Source: Flavobacteriaceae bacterium (lineage in GTDB: Bacteria > Bacteroidota > Bacteroidia > Flavobacteriales > Flavobacteriaceae). Taken from it: DNA of 17,712 nucleotides. The notes below the pieces were generated by a model. It saw nothing but the letters and a program-made list of their open reading frames with translations. It was not told the origin of the DNA and searched no databases. Both the position numbers and the translations under genes were made by a program. How positions within the stretch are numbered: the first letter of the stretch is position 1; each line of letters starts with the position of its first letter. The stretch is from assembly GCA_002687665.1 (NCBI GenBank), contig NZAX01000118.1, forward strand, positions 1 to 17,712, read 5' to 3'. Below, piece by piece: positions 1-5,686 of this stretch.

Positions 1-706
1 AGCCAAACTGTTCAAACCATGCGCCTGGCAACTTATATATTGATTGCCATGTAGATATAATCACACTAGGCATTTCACTCTTCTTTGGCATACCAGAATA
101 AATTCTTTGCACTTCATCAATATTGAATGATTTATCGTTTTGGCTATATGCAGCAAAGTCAGAATACATTTGTTCTACTAATGAAGTGGTAGGAACAATA
201 ATCAAAGCTCGTTTATTATTGTTGCTTAGGTACCAATGAAGCAAAATGTATATAATTAAAGATTTACCAGAGGCTGTTGGTGATATTAACATACCACGTT
301 TATTTCTCAAAGCGTAATCAATAGCTTTTAACTGATAGTCTCTAGGTTTAATTGAATCACCTTTATTATCATTAAGTACTAAATCATCAATAAAAGAAAG
401 ATCAGGATCAGTTTGCTCATCAATATATCCATAATAAGCATCATGCTCTAGTTCTAGTTCATAATCACGGCCTTCGGCATTTGCAAATTCTTTTACATAT
501 GCATACAAACCAGCATACAACTCTCTTGTTTGAGAATTGTATAACCTAATCTTTCCATCCCATACTTTGTTCTTATATGCCGGCATAAACTTATAACCAG
601 GAACATAGAATGTAAAGAAGTCTGTCAACTCATTTAGAACCGATGGTTCAGAGTCAACAATCATCATTGCATGGTTCTTTTTCTTAACCGTAATTTTGGT
701 TGGCAT
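1..706 (-). CDS. uvsW: UvsW-like superfamily 2 DNA/RNA helicase, N-terminal part (gene runs off the window)
   Basis: Only the first 235 codons are present; the reading frame stays open to base 1. My translation begins MPTKITVKKKN and follows T4 UvsW along its length, including the N-terminal DNA-binding region (T4 WDGRIRL; here WDGKIRL at residues 49-55). Helicase signatures in order are the Q-like KPRDYQ at about 120-125, Walker A SPTASGKS at 142-149, motif Ia IIVPTTSLVEQM at 169-180 and ISTWQS at 217-222. The DEAH box and RecA-2 domain would lie outside the window. In T4, UvsW unwinds R-loops and branched DNA, shutting down origin-primed replication and favouring recombination-primed replication late in infection. 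The ATG overlaps the uvsY stop by one base (TAATG), so translation is probably coupled, and both genes sit downstream of a late promoter octamer. Confidence 0.93.
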   Translation of the reverse strand, partial: MPTKITVKKKNHAMMIVDSEPSVLNELTDFFTFYVPGYKFMPAYKNKVWDGKIRLYNSQTRELYAGLYAYVKEFANAEGRDYELELEHDAYYGYIDEQTDPDLSFIDDLVLNDNKGDSIKPRDYQLKAIDYALRNKRGMLISPTASGKSLIIYILLHWYLSNNNKRALIIVPTTSLVEQMYSDFAAYSQNDKSFNIDEVQRIYSGMPKKSEMPSVIISTWQSIYKLPGAWFEQFG

Positions 707-1152
707 TATACACCCGACGTAAACTTCCGCCACTCAATCATGTTTTTAATAGATTGATGTCGCCACTTGATTGTATCAATAATTTCTTTTGTAGTATCCA
801 CCATCTCTTTTAGGTATTCAATTTTCGCTTGAGCATCTTGTATTTCTTTATCTGAATCATAATAGTAGTCCATTTCACCTTTTAGTATTTTCAAACCATT
901 CAATGGGTCATAACTCCATCCTTTGGCTGCTATTTCTTCTTGGGACATCTTTCCATTATACCAAAGCCATTTGTCTTTGAGCAAGACTTTAAACTCAAGT
1001 TCTTTACGCTTAAGTTGTAGTTTAGTCATGGAATGAATTTCTAAATATTTTGAATGCAATTTAGCATTTTGGATAGTAGCACCATCTAGATTGTTCTCAT
1101 CTATTTGACAGTCTTTTTTCCACATCTCAAAGAGTTCATCAAGTTTAATCAT
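706..1152 (-). CDS. uvsY: UvsY-like recombination mediator protein
   Basis: The 148-residue protein is close to the size of T4 UvsY (137 residues). It has the same framework: an N-terminal DELFEMWKKDCQID segment, a central SKYLEIHSMTKLQLKRKE helix, and a C-terminal IDTIKWRHQSIKNMIEWRKF stretch matching the T4 IKSRGFAIKHIQDMRAF region. In T4, UvsY loads the UvsX recombinase on Gp32-coated single-stranded DNA, acting as a hexamer. The gene is predicted to be mostly helical and rich in Lys and Glu, with no membrane segment. It is followed directly by uvsW with a TAATG overlap and is preceded by a late promoter octamer at 1178-1185. Finding uvsY and uvsW adjacent on the same strand, just after structural genes, differs from T4, where uvsW-uvsY.-2-uvsY.-1-uvsY are arranged in another context. 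Confidence 0.9.
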   Translation of the reverse strand: MIKLDELFEMWKKDCQIDENNLDGATIQNAKLHSKYLEIHSMTKLQLKRKELEFKVLLKDKWLWYNGKMSQEEIAAKGWSYDPLNGLKILKGEMDYYYDSDKEIQDAQAKIEYLKEMVDTTKEIIDTIKWRHQSIKNMIEWRKFTSGV

Positions 1153-1177
1153 AATATGCCTTTCAATAATATAAAGT

Positions 1178-1185
1178 TATTTATA
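1178..1185 (-). promoter_or_regulatory. T4-type late promoter octamer upstream of uvsY
   Basis: The minus strand reads GTGTATAAATAAC; the octamer TATAAATA exactly matches the T4 late promoter -10 consensus used by the gp55 sigma factor. It lies 26 bases before the uvsY ATG and contains the TAA stop of the upstream gp3-like gene. A start site would be expected about 6-7 bases downstream, leaving a leader of roughly 20 bases. Confidence 0.75.
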
Positions 1186-1705
1186 CACCTTTCGTAACAA
1201 ATTTAAAATAGTCAAATTGGAATGTTACGTTTGCGACTAAGTATATAACATCAGTAGATGATACATCAAATGGTAAAGAACTTAGATTGATTGGTATAGC
1301 ATTTACAAATTGTAATTCAGCAATTACGTTGTTATGGCTACTTAAGATTTGCAATACCATATCACGTTCCTTACGAACGCCTTCATCTTTTTCTGTAACT
1401 AGTCCAACAATCCAATCATGAATTTCTTTATAGTTGAGTAGATATTCATCAATAAGGAATGTCATATCAAACATACCGTATTCAATTTTATCAGGTGCCT
1501 CAATAATATTTCTATTACGTGTTTGATAAACCGCGCCTTGAACCTGTACATCAGGCAATGCTACGGTCTGAGCCATGAATTGAGCATTCTTATATTTTTG
1601 TGAATCAATAACTAACTTAAAAGCAGTTGGATTAACAAAATTCATAGATGCTGTAGCAGTAGTTGAAAATTCTTCAGAAAAATTGACATTAGGATTATAT
1701 GGCAT
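1181..1705 (-). CDS. Tail-tube-fold protein, probable gp3-like tail terminator
   Basis: I start this gene at the ATG at 1705 (MPYNPNVNFSEEF, 174 residues). A longer reading from a TTG at 1750 would overlap the preceding gene and lacks a better ribosome site. The ATG overlaps the upstream TAA (TAATG) and has GGGGA nearby. The protein alternates strands and loops in a way I associate with phage tail-tube-like proteins: an early LPDVQVQG loop, a central DMTFLIDEYLLNYKEIHDWI segment, and a late FQFDYFKF strand. T4 gp3, which caps the tail tube, is of similar size (176 residues). As I recall, marine T4-like phages place gene 3 between gene 23 and uvsY, as here. Call by fold impression, size and position; a baseplate or second tube-like protein is the alternative. 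Confidence 0.6.
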   Translation of the reverse strand: MPYNPNVNFSEEFSTTATASMNFVNPTAFKLVIDSQKYKNAQFMAQTVALPDVQVQGAVYQTRNRNIIEAPDKIEYGMFDMTFLIDEYLLNYKEIHDWIVGLVTEKDEGVRKERDMVLQILSSHNNVIAELQFVNAIPINLSSLPFDVSSTDVIYLVANVTFQFDYFKFVTKGV

Positions 1706-1923
1706 TAGATAGTCCCCATCACTCCAGTTATTTCTTGACCGATATAACAATTATGCGTAGGTTTGTCGTTCATTTGTTTTACCCAATCAAGTTCTTGTAT
1801 TAATCTATTGTACCAAGCTTGATCCATTGGATCACTTGCTTTGGCCATATCTTCTTTAAGTTGACTGATTCTAACGTCAATATACTCTTCTGTTTTTAAC
1901 TTTTGAAAATTGTAATTTTTCAT
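1705..1923 (-). CDS. Conserved-looking small protein of unknown function between gp23 and gp3
   Basis: This encodes 72 residues starting MKNYNFQKLKTEEY. The start is well supported: AGGAGGT, a full Shine-Dalgarno match, lies just before the ATG, and a late promoter octamer at 1944-1951 sits upstream. The first half looks like a charged helix (EEYIDVRISQLKEDMAKA) followed by a second helix with aromatics (QAWYNRLIQELDWVKQM); the tail contains one Cys and a GQEITGVMG segment. There is no signal peptide or membrane segment. It is the first gene after the major-capsid terminator and is coupled by TAATG to the gp3-like gene, so it is probably made late, with the virion proteins. I do not recognise a family with a known role. 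Confidence 0.85.
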   Translation of the reverse strand: MKNYNFQKLKTEEYIDVRISQLKEDMAKASDPMDQAWYNRLIQELDWVKQMNDKPTHNCYIGQEITGVMGTI

Positions 1924-1943
1924 TAGAACCTCCTGTATAAGAC

Positions 1944-1951
1944 TATTTATA
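1944..1951 (-). promoter_or_regulatory. T4-type late promoter octamer upstream of the 72-residue gene
   Basis: The minus strand reads TTGTATAAATAGTC, an exact TATAAATA. It begins one base after the T-tract of the gp23 terminator, so one unit ends and the next begins within a few bases. The expected start site leaves a leader of only about 14 bases before the ATG at 1923, which still includes the AGGAGGT ribosome site. Confidence 0.8.
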
Positions 1952-1952
1952 C

Positions 1953-1981
1953 AAAAAAGAAAGGCGGCCGAAGCCGCCTTT
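1953..1981 (-). terminator. Rho-independent terminator after gp23, UUCG tetraloop
   Basis: On the minus strand there is a perfect 9-bp stem, AAAGGCGGC / GCCGCCTTT, closed by a TTCG loop in the stable C(UUCG)G context, then C and six T residues. This is a textbook intrinsic terminator placed 20 bases after the gp23 stop. It should end the capsid transcription unit and may also protect the abundant gp23 mRNA from 3' exonucleases. Confidence 0.93.
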
Positions 1982-2001
1982 CCACCACTATTAGATTAAT
2001 C

Positions 2002-3363
2002 CTATGAAAGGATGTTTGTAATCTTTGTGATTCTGTAGTACTGGTTAGCTCTGTTAGTACCAGTATCGTTACCTGGTGAAGAACCAACGAATGGGTTTGC
2101 AACCATTCCGTAACGTGTCTTAAAGCCAATTTTTGGCTGGAAGGTATTCTCACCAACCGCTCTCACCATTGTAAGCGGAACGTATGGGCAGTAGAAGATA
2201 CCTGCGTCATATGGGTTTGCACCCTTATAACCGACGTTCATGTAATCGATATTTGCATATGGATCAATGTAGACTTTCATTCCACCGGAAAGTGTTCCAG
2301 CGAAAGTTGTGCCTGTGTCGTCAACAGTCAAGTTGGAATTTCCAGCAAGAGCTGGTGTGTAGTCAAGAAGACCAGAAGCTGAAAGAGCAGCTGCTACGTC
2401 TGAAGAACATAGAATAAAGTTACCTTTTCCTCTACGTGTCTCTTTAGCAATAACGTTTGCTTCTCTCATAAGCTGGACCAAGAGGCCTTTATACTTCTCA
2501 ACTGACCATCTGCCGTCAGAATCAGCATTCACATCGAAAGTACCAGCGGCTGTGATATCAGACTGCTGTGAACCTGCTTTAGCCTTTGCGTTGATAGTTC
2601 TAACAACTTCTCTGTTGATCTCAGCGAGGATCTCAGCAGAAAGAATGTTAGCCAACTCAGACTCAGCATCCAGGCCATGAATGGCTTTAAGATCCTGAGC
2701 AAGTTCCATTGAGTACTCAGCTTTGAGTGCTCTGGACTTGGCTGTTACAGTAGCTTTTTCGATTGAGAAAGCCATTTCGTTAAAGTGACCACTTGCACCC
2801 ATACCGGATACAGAACCGTCACCAAGAGCTTCAGCTGTAGCTGTGGCCGCACCAGTAGCTACATGGAATGCATCTTCAACGCCGTCACTGTTAGCGTCAG
2901 CAGAAGATTCACCAGAAGTACCTGGAGGGTTAATATCACCAACCAAGGATGATGAACCACCACCATGTGCTGTACCGTTAGCACCTGAGAAGTCAGTATC
3001 AGCTTCGTTGAATAGAGCCTCAGTACCACCTTGTGTTGAGTACTTAGACTTCATTGCAAAGATAAGTCCTGTTGGACCAGTCATTGGCTGAACGCCAGCG
3101 ATATCATAAGCAATAAGGTTAGGCATCGCACGTCTAACGAGTGAGATCAAAATTGGATCCCAGTTGCCGATGTTTGAGCCGGTTGCGTTTGCAGGTGCAG
3201 CTTCAGTAAGTGCAAACTGCTGATGGCCACGCTCTTCAGCGAGTGCCTTTTCAGTATTTTCGAGAACTGTTGCAGTAACGGAACGCTTATAACGATCAGT
3301 TAGATCGCCATCAACATCCAATACTGGATTCCATTTCTCGAGAAGTTTATCAGTTGTAAACAT
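2002..3363 (-). CDS. 23: Major capsid protein gp23
   Basis: The 453-residue product matches T4 gp23 in its landmark segments: LVRRAMPNLIAYDIAGVQPM near residues 77-96 (T4 MVRRAIPNLIAFDICGVQPM), the central block AKSRALKAEYSMELAQDLKA, SAEILAEINREVVRTINA, and the C-terminal YCPYVPLTMVRA and KIGFKTRYGMVANPF. It forms the hexameric shell of the head. An N-terminal propeptide is expected to be removed by gp21: ALTE|AAP at residues 51-57 fits the T4-type (L/I)xE|(A/G) site, leaving a mature protein starting at Ala55. Residues about 125-190 are Gly/Ser/Ala-rich and differ most from T4, where an inserted domain lies. The ATG has GGGAG upstream; gp22 ends 21 bases before it. Product assignment is secure. 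Confidence 0.98.
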   Translation of the reverse strand: MFTTDKLLEKWNPVLDVDGDLTDRYKRSVTATVLENTEKALAEERGHQQFALTEAAPANATGSNIGNWDPILISLVRRAMPNLIAYDIAGVQPMTGPTGLIFAMKSKYSTQGGTEALFNEADTDFSGANGTAHGGGSSSLVGDINPPGTSGESSADANSDGVEDAFHVATGAATATAEALGDGSVSGMGASGHFNEMAFSIEKATVTAKSRALKAEYSMELAQDLKAIHGLDAESELANILSAEILAEINREVVRTINAKAKAGSQQSDITAAGTFDVNADSDGRWSVEKYKGLLVQLMREANVIAKETRRGKGNFILCSSDVAAALSASGLLDYTPALAGNSNLTVDDTGTTFAGTLSGGMKVYIDPYANIDYMNVGYKGANPYDAGIFYCPYVPLTMVRAVGENTFQPKIGFKTRYGMVANPFVGSSPGNDTGTNRANQYYRITKITNILS

Positions 3364-3384
3364 GATTTCTATTCTCCCTATGGA

Positions 3385-4434
3385 TTATTTTTTGTTAAGC
3401 GCTGCAAGGTAGACACTCATTGAATCAGATACTTCAACTTCTTGATCGTTATCTTCAGCAATAGCCTCTTCCTCGGTAGCCGTTACTTTTGCCTTGAAAT
3501 ATGACTCTTTGACTTGAGCGACTTTTTCAGCATATGCTTCATTGTCGTCTGCATCGATATCACTTACAAGACCTTTGAGCTTTTCAGCCTGGGCCTCAGA
3601 AAGTCCGGTTGACGCCTCAGTTACAATTGCGGCTCTTTGAAGTGTTTCTACTTCAGCTTTAAGAGCTACGTTGTCTGCAACTGTGGTATTCACTTGCTCT
3701 TCAAGCTCATCAGCCTTAGTTGATAGTTCATCAACCAAATCGATTTTGCTCTCAGGTACTTCGATATAATGCTCATTGAACACTGTATGAAGTTGCTTCA
3801 TGAATGACTCAGAGATCTCAGTGCGTAGTCCACTTTCGATCGCCAATTTGTTGTCTTCCATCCAACTCTCTACGACGTAGTTTAGGTAGCCATCCACTTT
3901 CTCTACCAATTCGGAGTGAATGCGGTTGGTTTCTTCAGCAATCTCTTCAGCATAGCTTGTTTCCATTCTTTCGACATGTTCAGCAAGTTTTGACTTTAGA
4001 GCTGCTTCAAAGATGATCTCGGCTTTGTCCTTAAATCCTTCTGACAATGTAGCTTCTGAATCTACCAACGCTTTGAGATCATCTTCAAAGATTTTCTCTC
4101 CGTCAACTTCGGTACCTTCAGGTGTATAGCTATTGTTCATAGCATTATAGGCATCACCTAGTTCCTTCTTGTTCATTTTAGACATTTTGGTATACATGGC
4201 ATTGATCATACCAGCCTTTGTCTTAGGCGGAGTAGCTTTCGCTGGCTCACTTTTGTCGATAGCCTTTTTAGTATCTACTGCTGCTTTAGCACCATCTACT
4301 TCTTTGGCTGCCGGCTTTGCCTTGGCTGCTGGGGCCATTGCCTCTTCCAGATTGTCCTCGTTCTCAACTTCAACGTCATCAACGATTTCATCCTGGAGTG
4401 TATCTTCAATGTCGACTTGATTTTCGTCTGACAT
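3385..4434 (-). CDS. 22: Prohead scaffolding core protein gp22
   Basis: I place the start at 4434 (MSDENQVDIEDTL, 349 residues), because GAGGGAG precedes it at good spacing; an in-frame ATG at 4509 would overlap the gp21 gene and add a peptide unlike the family. The protein is acidic and almost entirely helical, with an Ala/Lys/Pro-rich segment at about 32-75 and coiled-coil-like stretches at about 230-270. Such composition and the position between gp21 and gp23 fit T4 gp22, which assembles inside the prohead and is then chopped by gp21. Candidate cleavage points matching (L/I)xE|(A/G) occur after Glu31, Glu132, Glu143 and Glu280. Sequence identity to T4 gp22 is expected to be low, so the call leans on context and composition. 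Confidence 0.9.
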   Translation of the reverse strand: MSDENQVDIEDTLQDEIVDDVEVENEDNLEEAMAPAAKAKPAAKEVDGAKAAVDTKKAIDKSEPAKATPPKTKAGMINAMYTKMSKMNKKELGDAYNAMNNSYTPEGTEVDGEKIFEDDLKALVDSEATLSEGFKDKAEIIFEAALKSKLAEHVERMETSYAEEIAEETNRIHSELVEKVDGYLNYVVESWMEDNKLAIESGLRTEISESFMKQLHTVFNEHYIEVPESKIDLVDELSTKADELEEQVNTTVADNVALKAEVETLQRAAIVTEASTGLSEAQAEKLKGLVSDIDADDNEAYAEKVAQVKESYFKAKVTATEEEAIAEDNDQEVEVSDSMSVYLAALNKK

Positions 4435-4453
4435 AATTGTTACTCCCTCAGAG

Positions 4454-5101
4454 TTAAAGTTTAGAGAGGAAATTTTTGAAAGCTTTAATTTGATGGTTGG
4501 GATCTCCAACCTTCTTTGCTTCCATCATCTCTGTCTCGAATATTTCAATTTCTTGCTGTTTAAACACGCCATTTTCATAGATCCATTCAACACCTTCCAT
4601 AATGCCATTTACAAAGGCCTCTGGAGCTGATGGATCTTGGACAATATCAACTGCATTTAGCATGAAGTCTTTATTGACCACATTAACGTTGCCTTGTTTA
4701 GCAAGACTACCCATTCCACGACTTGAGACACCCACCTGAACCTCGCCCTCAAGAAGACCTTGTACGATCTTACCCATAGGTGTGTCCAAAACGGTTGCCT
4801 TACCCACAACATTATTACCGTCCCACTTAAGTTCAGTAATTTTGTGAGATACTTTATCCAAATTAATGGTAGGTCCTTCTGGGTGATTTAGCTCACCTAC
4901 GGCTCTACCTTTGGAAACTTGTTCAGCGTCATACTTATTGACCGCTGCTTCTAGGATTTCACGGGGATACATGCGGCCATTTCTATTTGGCTTATTTGCC
5001 TGCATAAAAATACCTTCGATAATAAACTTCTTACCTTTGCCATCTTCTTTGGCTTCAGTAATAACGTTTATATCTTCAACATGTTCTGTAATTAGTTTCA
5101 T
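4454..5101 (-). CDS. 21: Prohead core protease gp21
   Basis: This 215-residue protein has the signatures of the T4 gp21 / herpesvirus-protease-like family: PNRNGRMYPREIL at about 38-50, GELNHPEGP with the likely catalytic His73, and VQVGVSSRGMGS with the likely nucleophile at Ser126 or Ser127, followed by DIVQDPSAPEAF at 152-163. The enzyme matures the prohead by cutting scaffold, core and capsid proteins after (L/I)xE sites. An ITE16|A17 sequence near its own N terminus could be a self-processing site, as in T4. Its ATG directly abuts the gp68 TAA and the gene is followed 19 bases later by gp22. Length matches T4 gp21 (212 residues). Confidence 0.96.
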   Translation of the reverse strand: MKLITEHVEDINVITEAKEDGKGKKFIIEGIFMQANKPNRNGRMYPREILEAAVNKYDAEQVSKGRAVGELNHPEGPTINLDKVSHKITELKWDGNNVVGKATVLDTPMGKIVQGLLEGEVQVGVSSRGMGSLAKQGNVNVVNKDFMLNAVDIVQDPSAPEAFVNGIMEGVEWIYENGVFKQQEIEIFETEMMEAKKVGDPNHQIKAFKNFLSKL

Positions 5102-5344
5102 TTACTTACCCGCTAACCTAATAAAATCTTTTATTCCTTTTTCAGCTTTTGCTACTGATACATAATCATCTAAATGATCACCATCAATATAGGCACTGAA
5201 TATATTTCCTTTTTTTGCGACGATGGCTTCGTACTTATTTTGTTTCCCCACCTTGAAAGACTTAACTTTCTTTTCTCCGCTGCTTAGTTTAACTGAGCCC
5301 TCATTGAGGCTCTGTCTCATCTGATTGAACGTCTTCATTTTCAT
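5102..5344 (-). CDS. 68: Probable prohead core protein gp68
   Basis: The 80-residue protein is basic (MKMKTFNQMRQSLNEGSVKL at its start) and lies between gp67 and gp21, the position of gene 68 in T4. T4 gp68 is longer (141 residues), and I cannot see direct sequence identity, so the name rests mainly on position. LNE15|G16 fits the gp21 cleavage rule, consistent with an internal core protein processed during head maturation. The start lies inside gp67: 44 bases overlap in another frame. A second in-frame ATG at 5338 is an alternative start; neither has an ideal ribosome site, AGAGGA lying about 15 bases before the first. The TAA abuts the gp21 ATG. Confidence 0.78.
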   Translation of the reverse strand: MKMKTFNQMRQSLNEGSVKLSSGEKKVKSFKVGKQNKYEAIVAKKGNIFSAYIDGDHLDDYVSVAKAEKGIKDFIRLAGK

Positions 5345-5642
5345 CTTCTTCTATGTCGTCCTCTTCAGTTTCATCTTCGGACTCTTCGTCCTCGTCTTCA
5401 TCTTCGAGGTCTTCGTCTTCTAGATCCTCCTCTTCAGGATCATCAAAGTCCTCATCATCTAGTTCTGCTTGCGCCTCAAGCTCTTCTTTTTCTTCAGGAG
5501 ACAAGTGCATCTGGTTTCCCAGTTCTACTTTTCTGTCATCCAAAGCTGCTTGGACTTTTGCGTTCATCAGTTCACTAAAAGCTTTGCCGGCATCGGCCAT
5601 ATCGCCACTTTCAATTTTACCAATCAGTTCTTGTGTGTCCAT
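5301..5642 (-). CDS. 67: Acidic prohead core protein gp67
   Basis: The 113-residue protein begins MDTQELIGKIESGDMADAGK, which parallels T4 gp67 (MEGLIEAIKSNDLVAARKLF), then becomes an almost pure Asp/Glu tract from about residue 57 to the end. T4 gp67 is likewise small with a strongly acidic tail and is a component of the prohead core that affects head shape. The DNA of the tail is a quasi-repeat of GAA/GAT/GAC/GAG codons. TAGGAG lies before the ATG, and a late promoter octamer at 5666-5673 stands immediately upstream, making this the first gene of the head unit. The 3' end overlaps gp68 by 44 bases. The extension of the acidic tail relative to T4 (80 residues) is notable. Confidence 0.88.
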   Translation of the reverse strand: MDTQELIGKIESGDMADAGKAFSELMNAKVQAALDDRKVELGNQMHLSPEEKEELEAQAELDDEDFDDPEEEDLEDEDLEDEDEDEESEDETEEDDIEEDENEDVQSDETEPQ

Positions 5643-5665
5643 AATATACTCCTATTACTGTAACT

Positions 5666-5673
5666 TATTTATA
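5666..5673 (-). promoter_or_regulatory. T4-type late promoter octamer upstream of gp67
   Basis: The minus strand reads TTGTATAAATAAG, an exact TATAAATA, 24 bases before the gp67 ATG and 14 bases after the gp20 stop. It is the last octamer before gp23, so it may drive gp67, gp68, gp21, gp22 and gp23 as one unit. Confidence 0.8.
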
Positions 5674-5686
5674 CAAAAATGGTTTT

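Noticed and set aside
1947..2156. Minus-strand ORF of 69 residues across the end of gp23 and the terminator
   Set aside because: It reads through the terminator stem and the C-terminal codons of gp23 in another frame; no start signal.
4434..4509. Longer N terminus for gp22 beginning MEIPTIKLKL
   Set aside because: It overlaps the gp21 gene and lacks a ribosome site, whereas GAGGGAG stands before the ATG at 4434.
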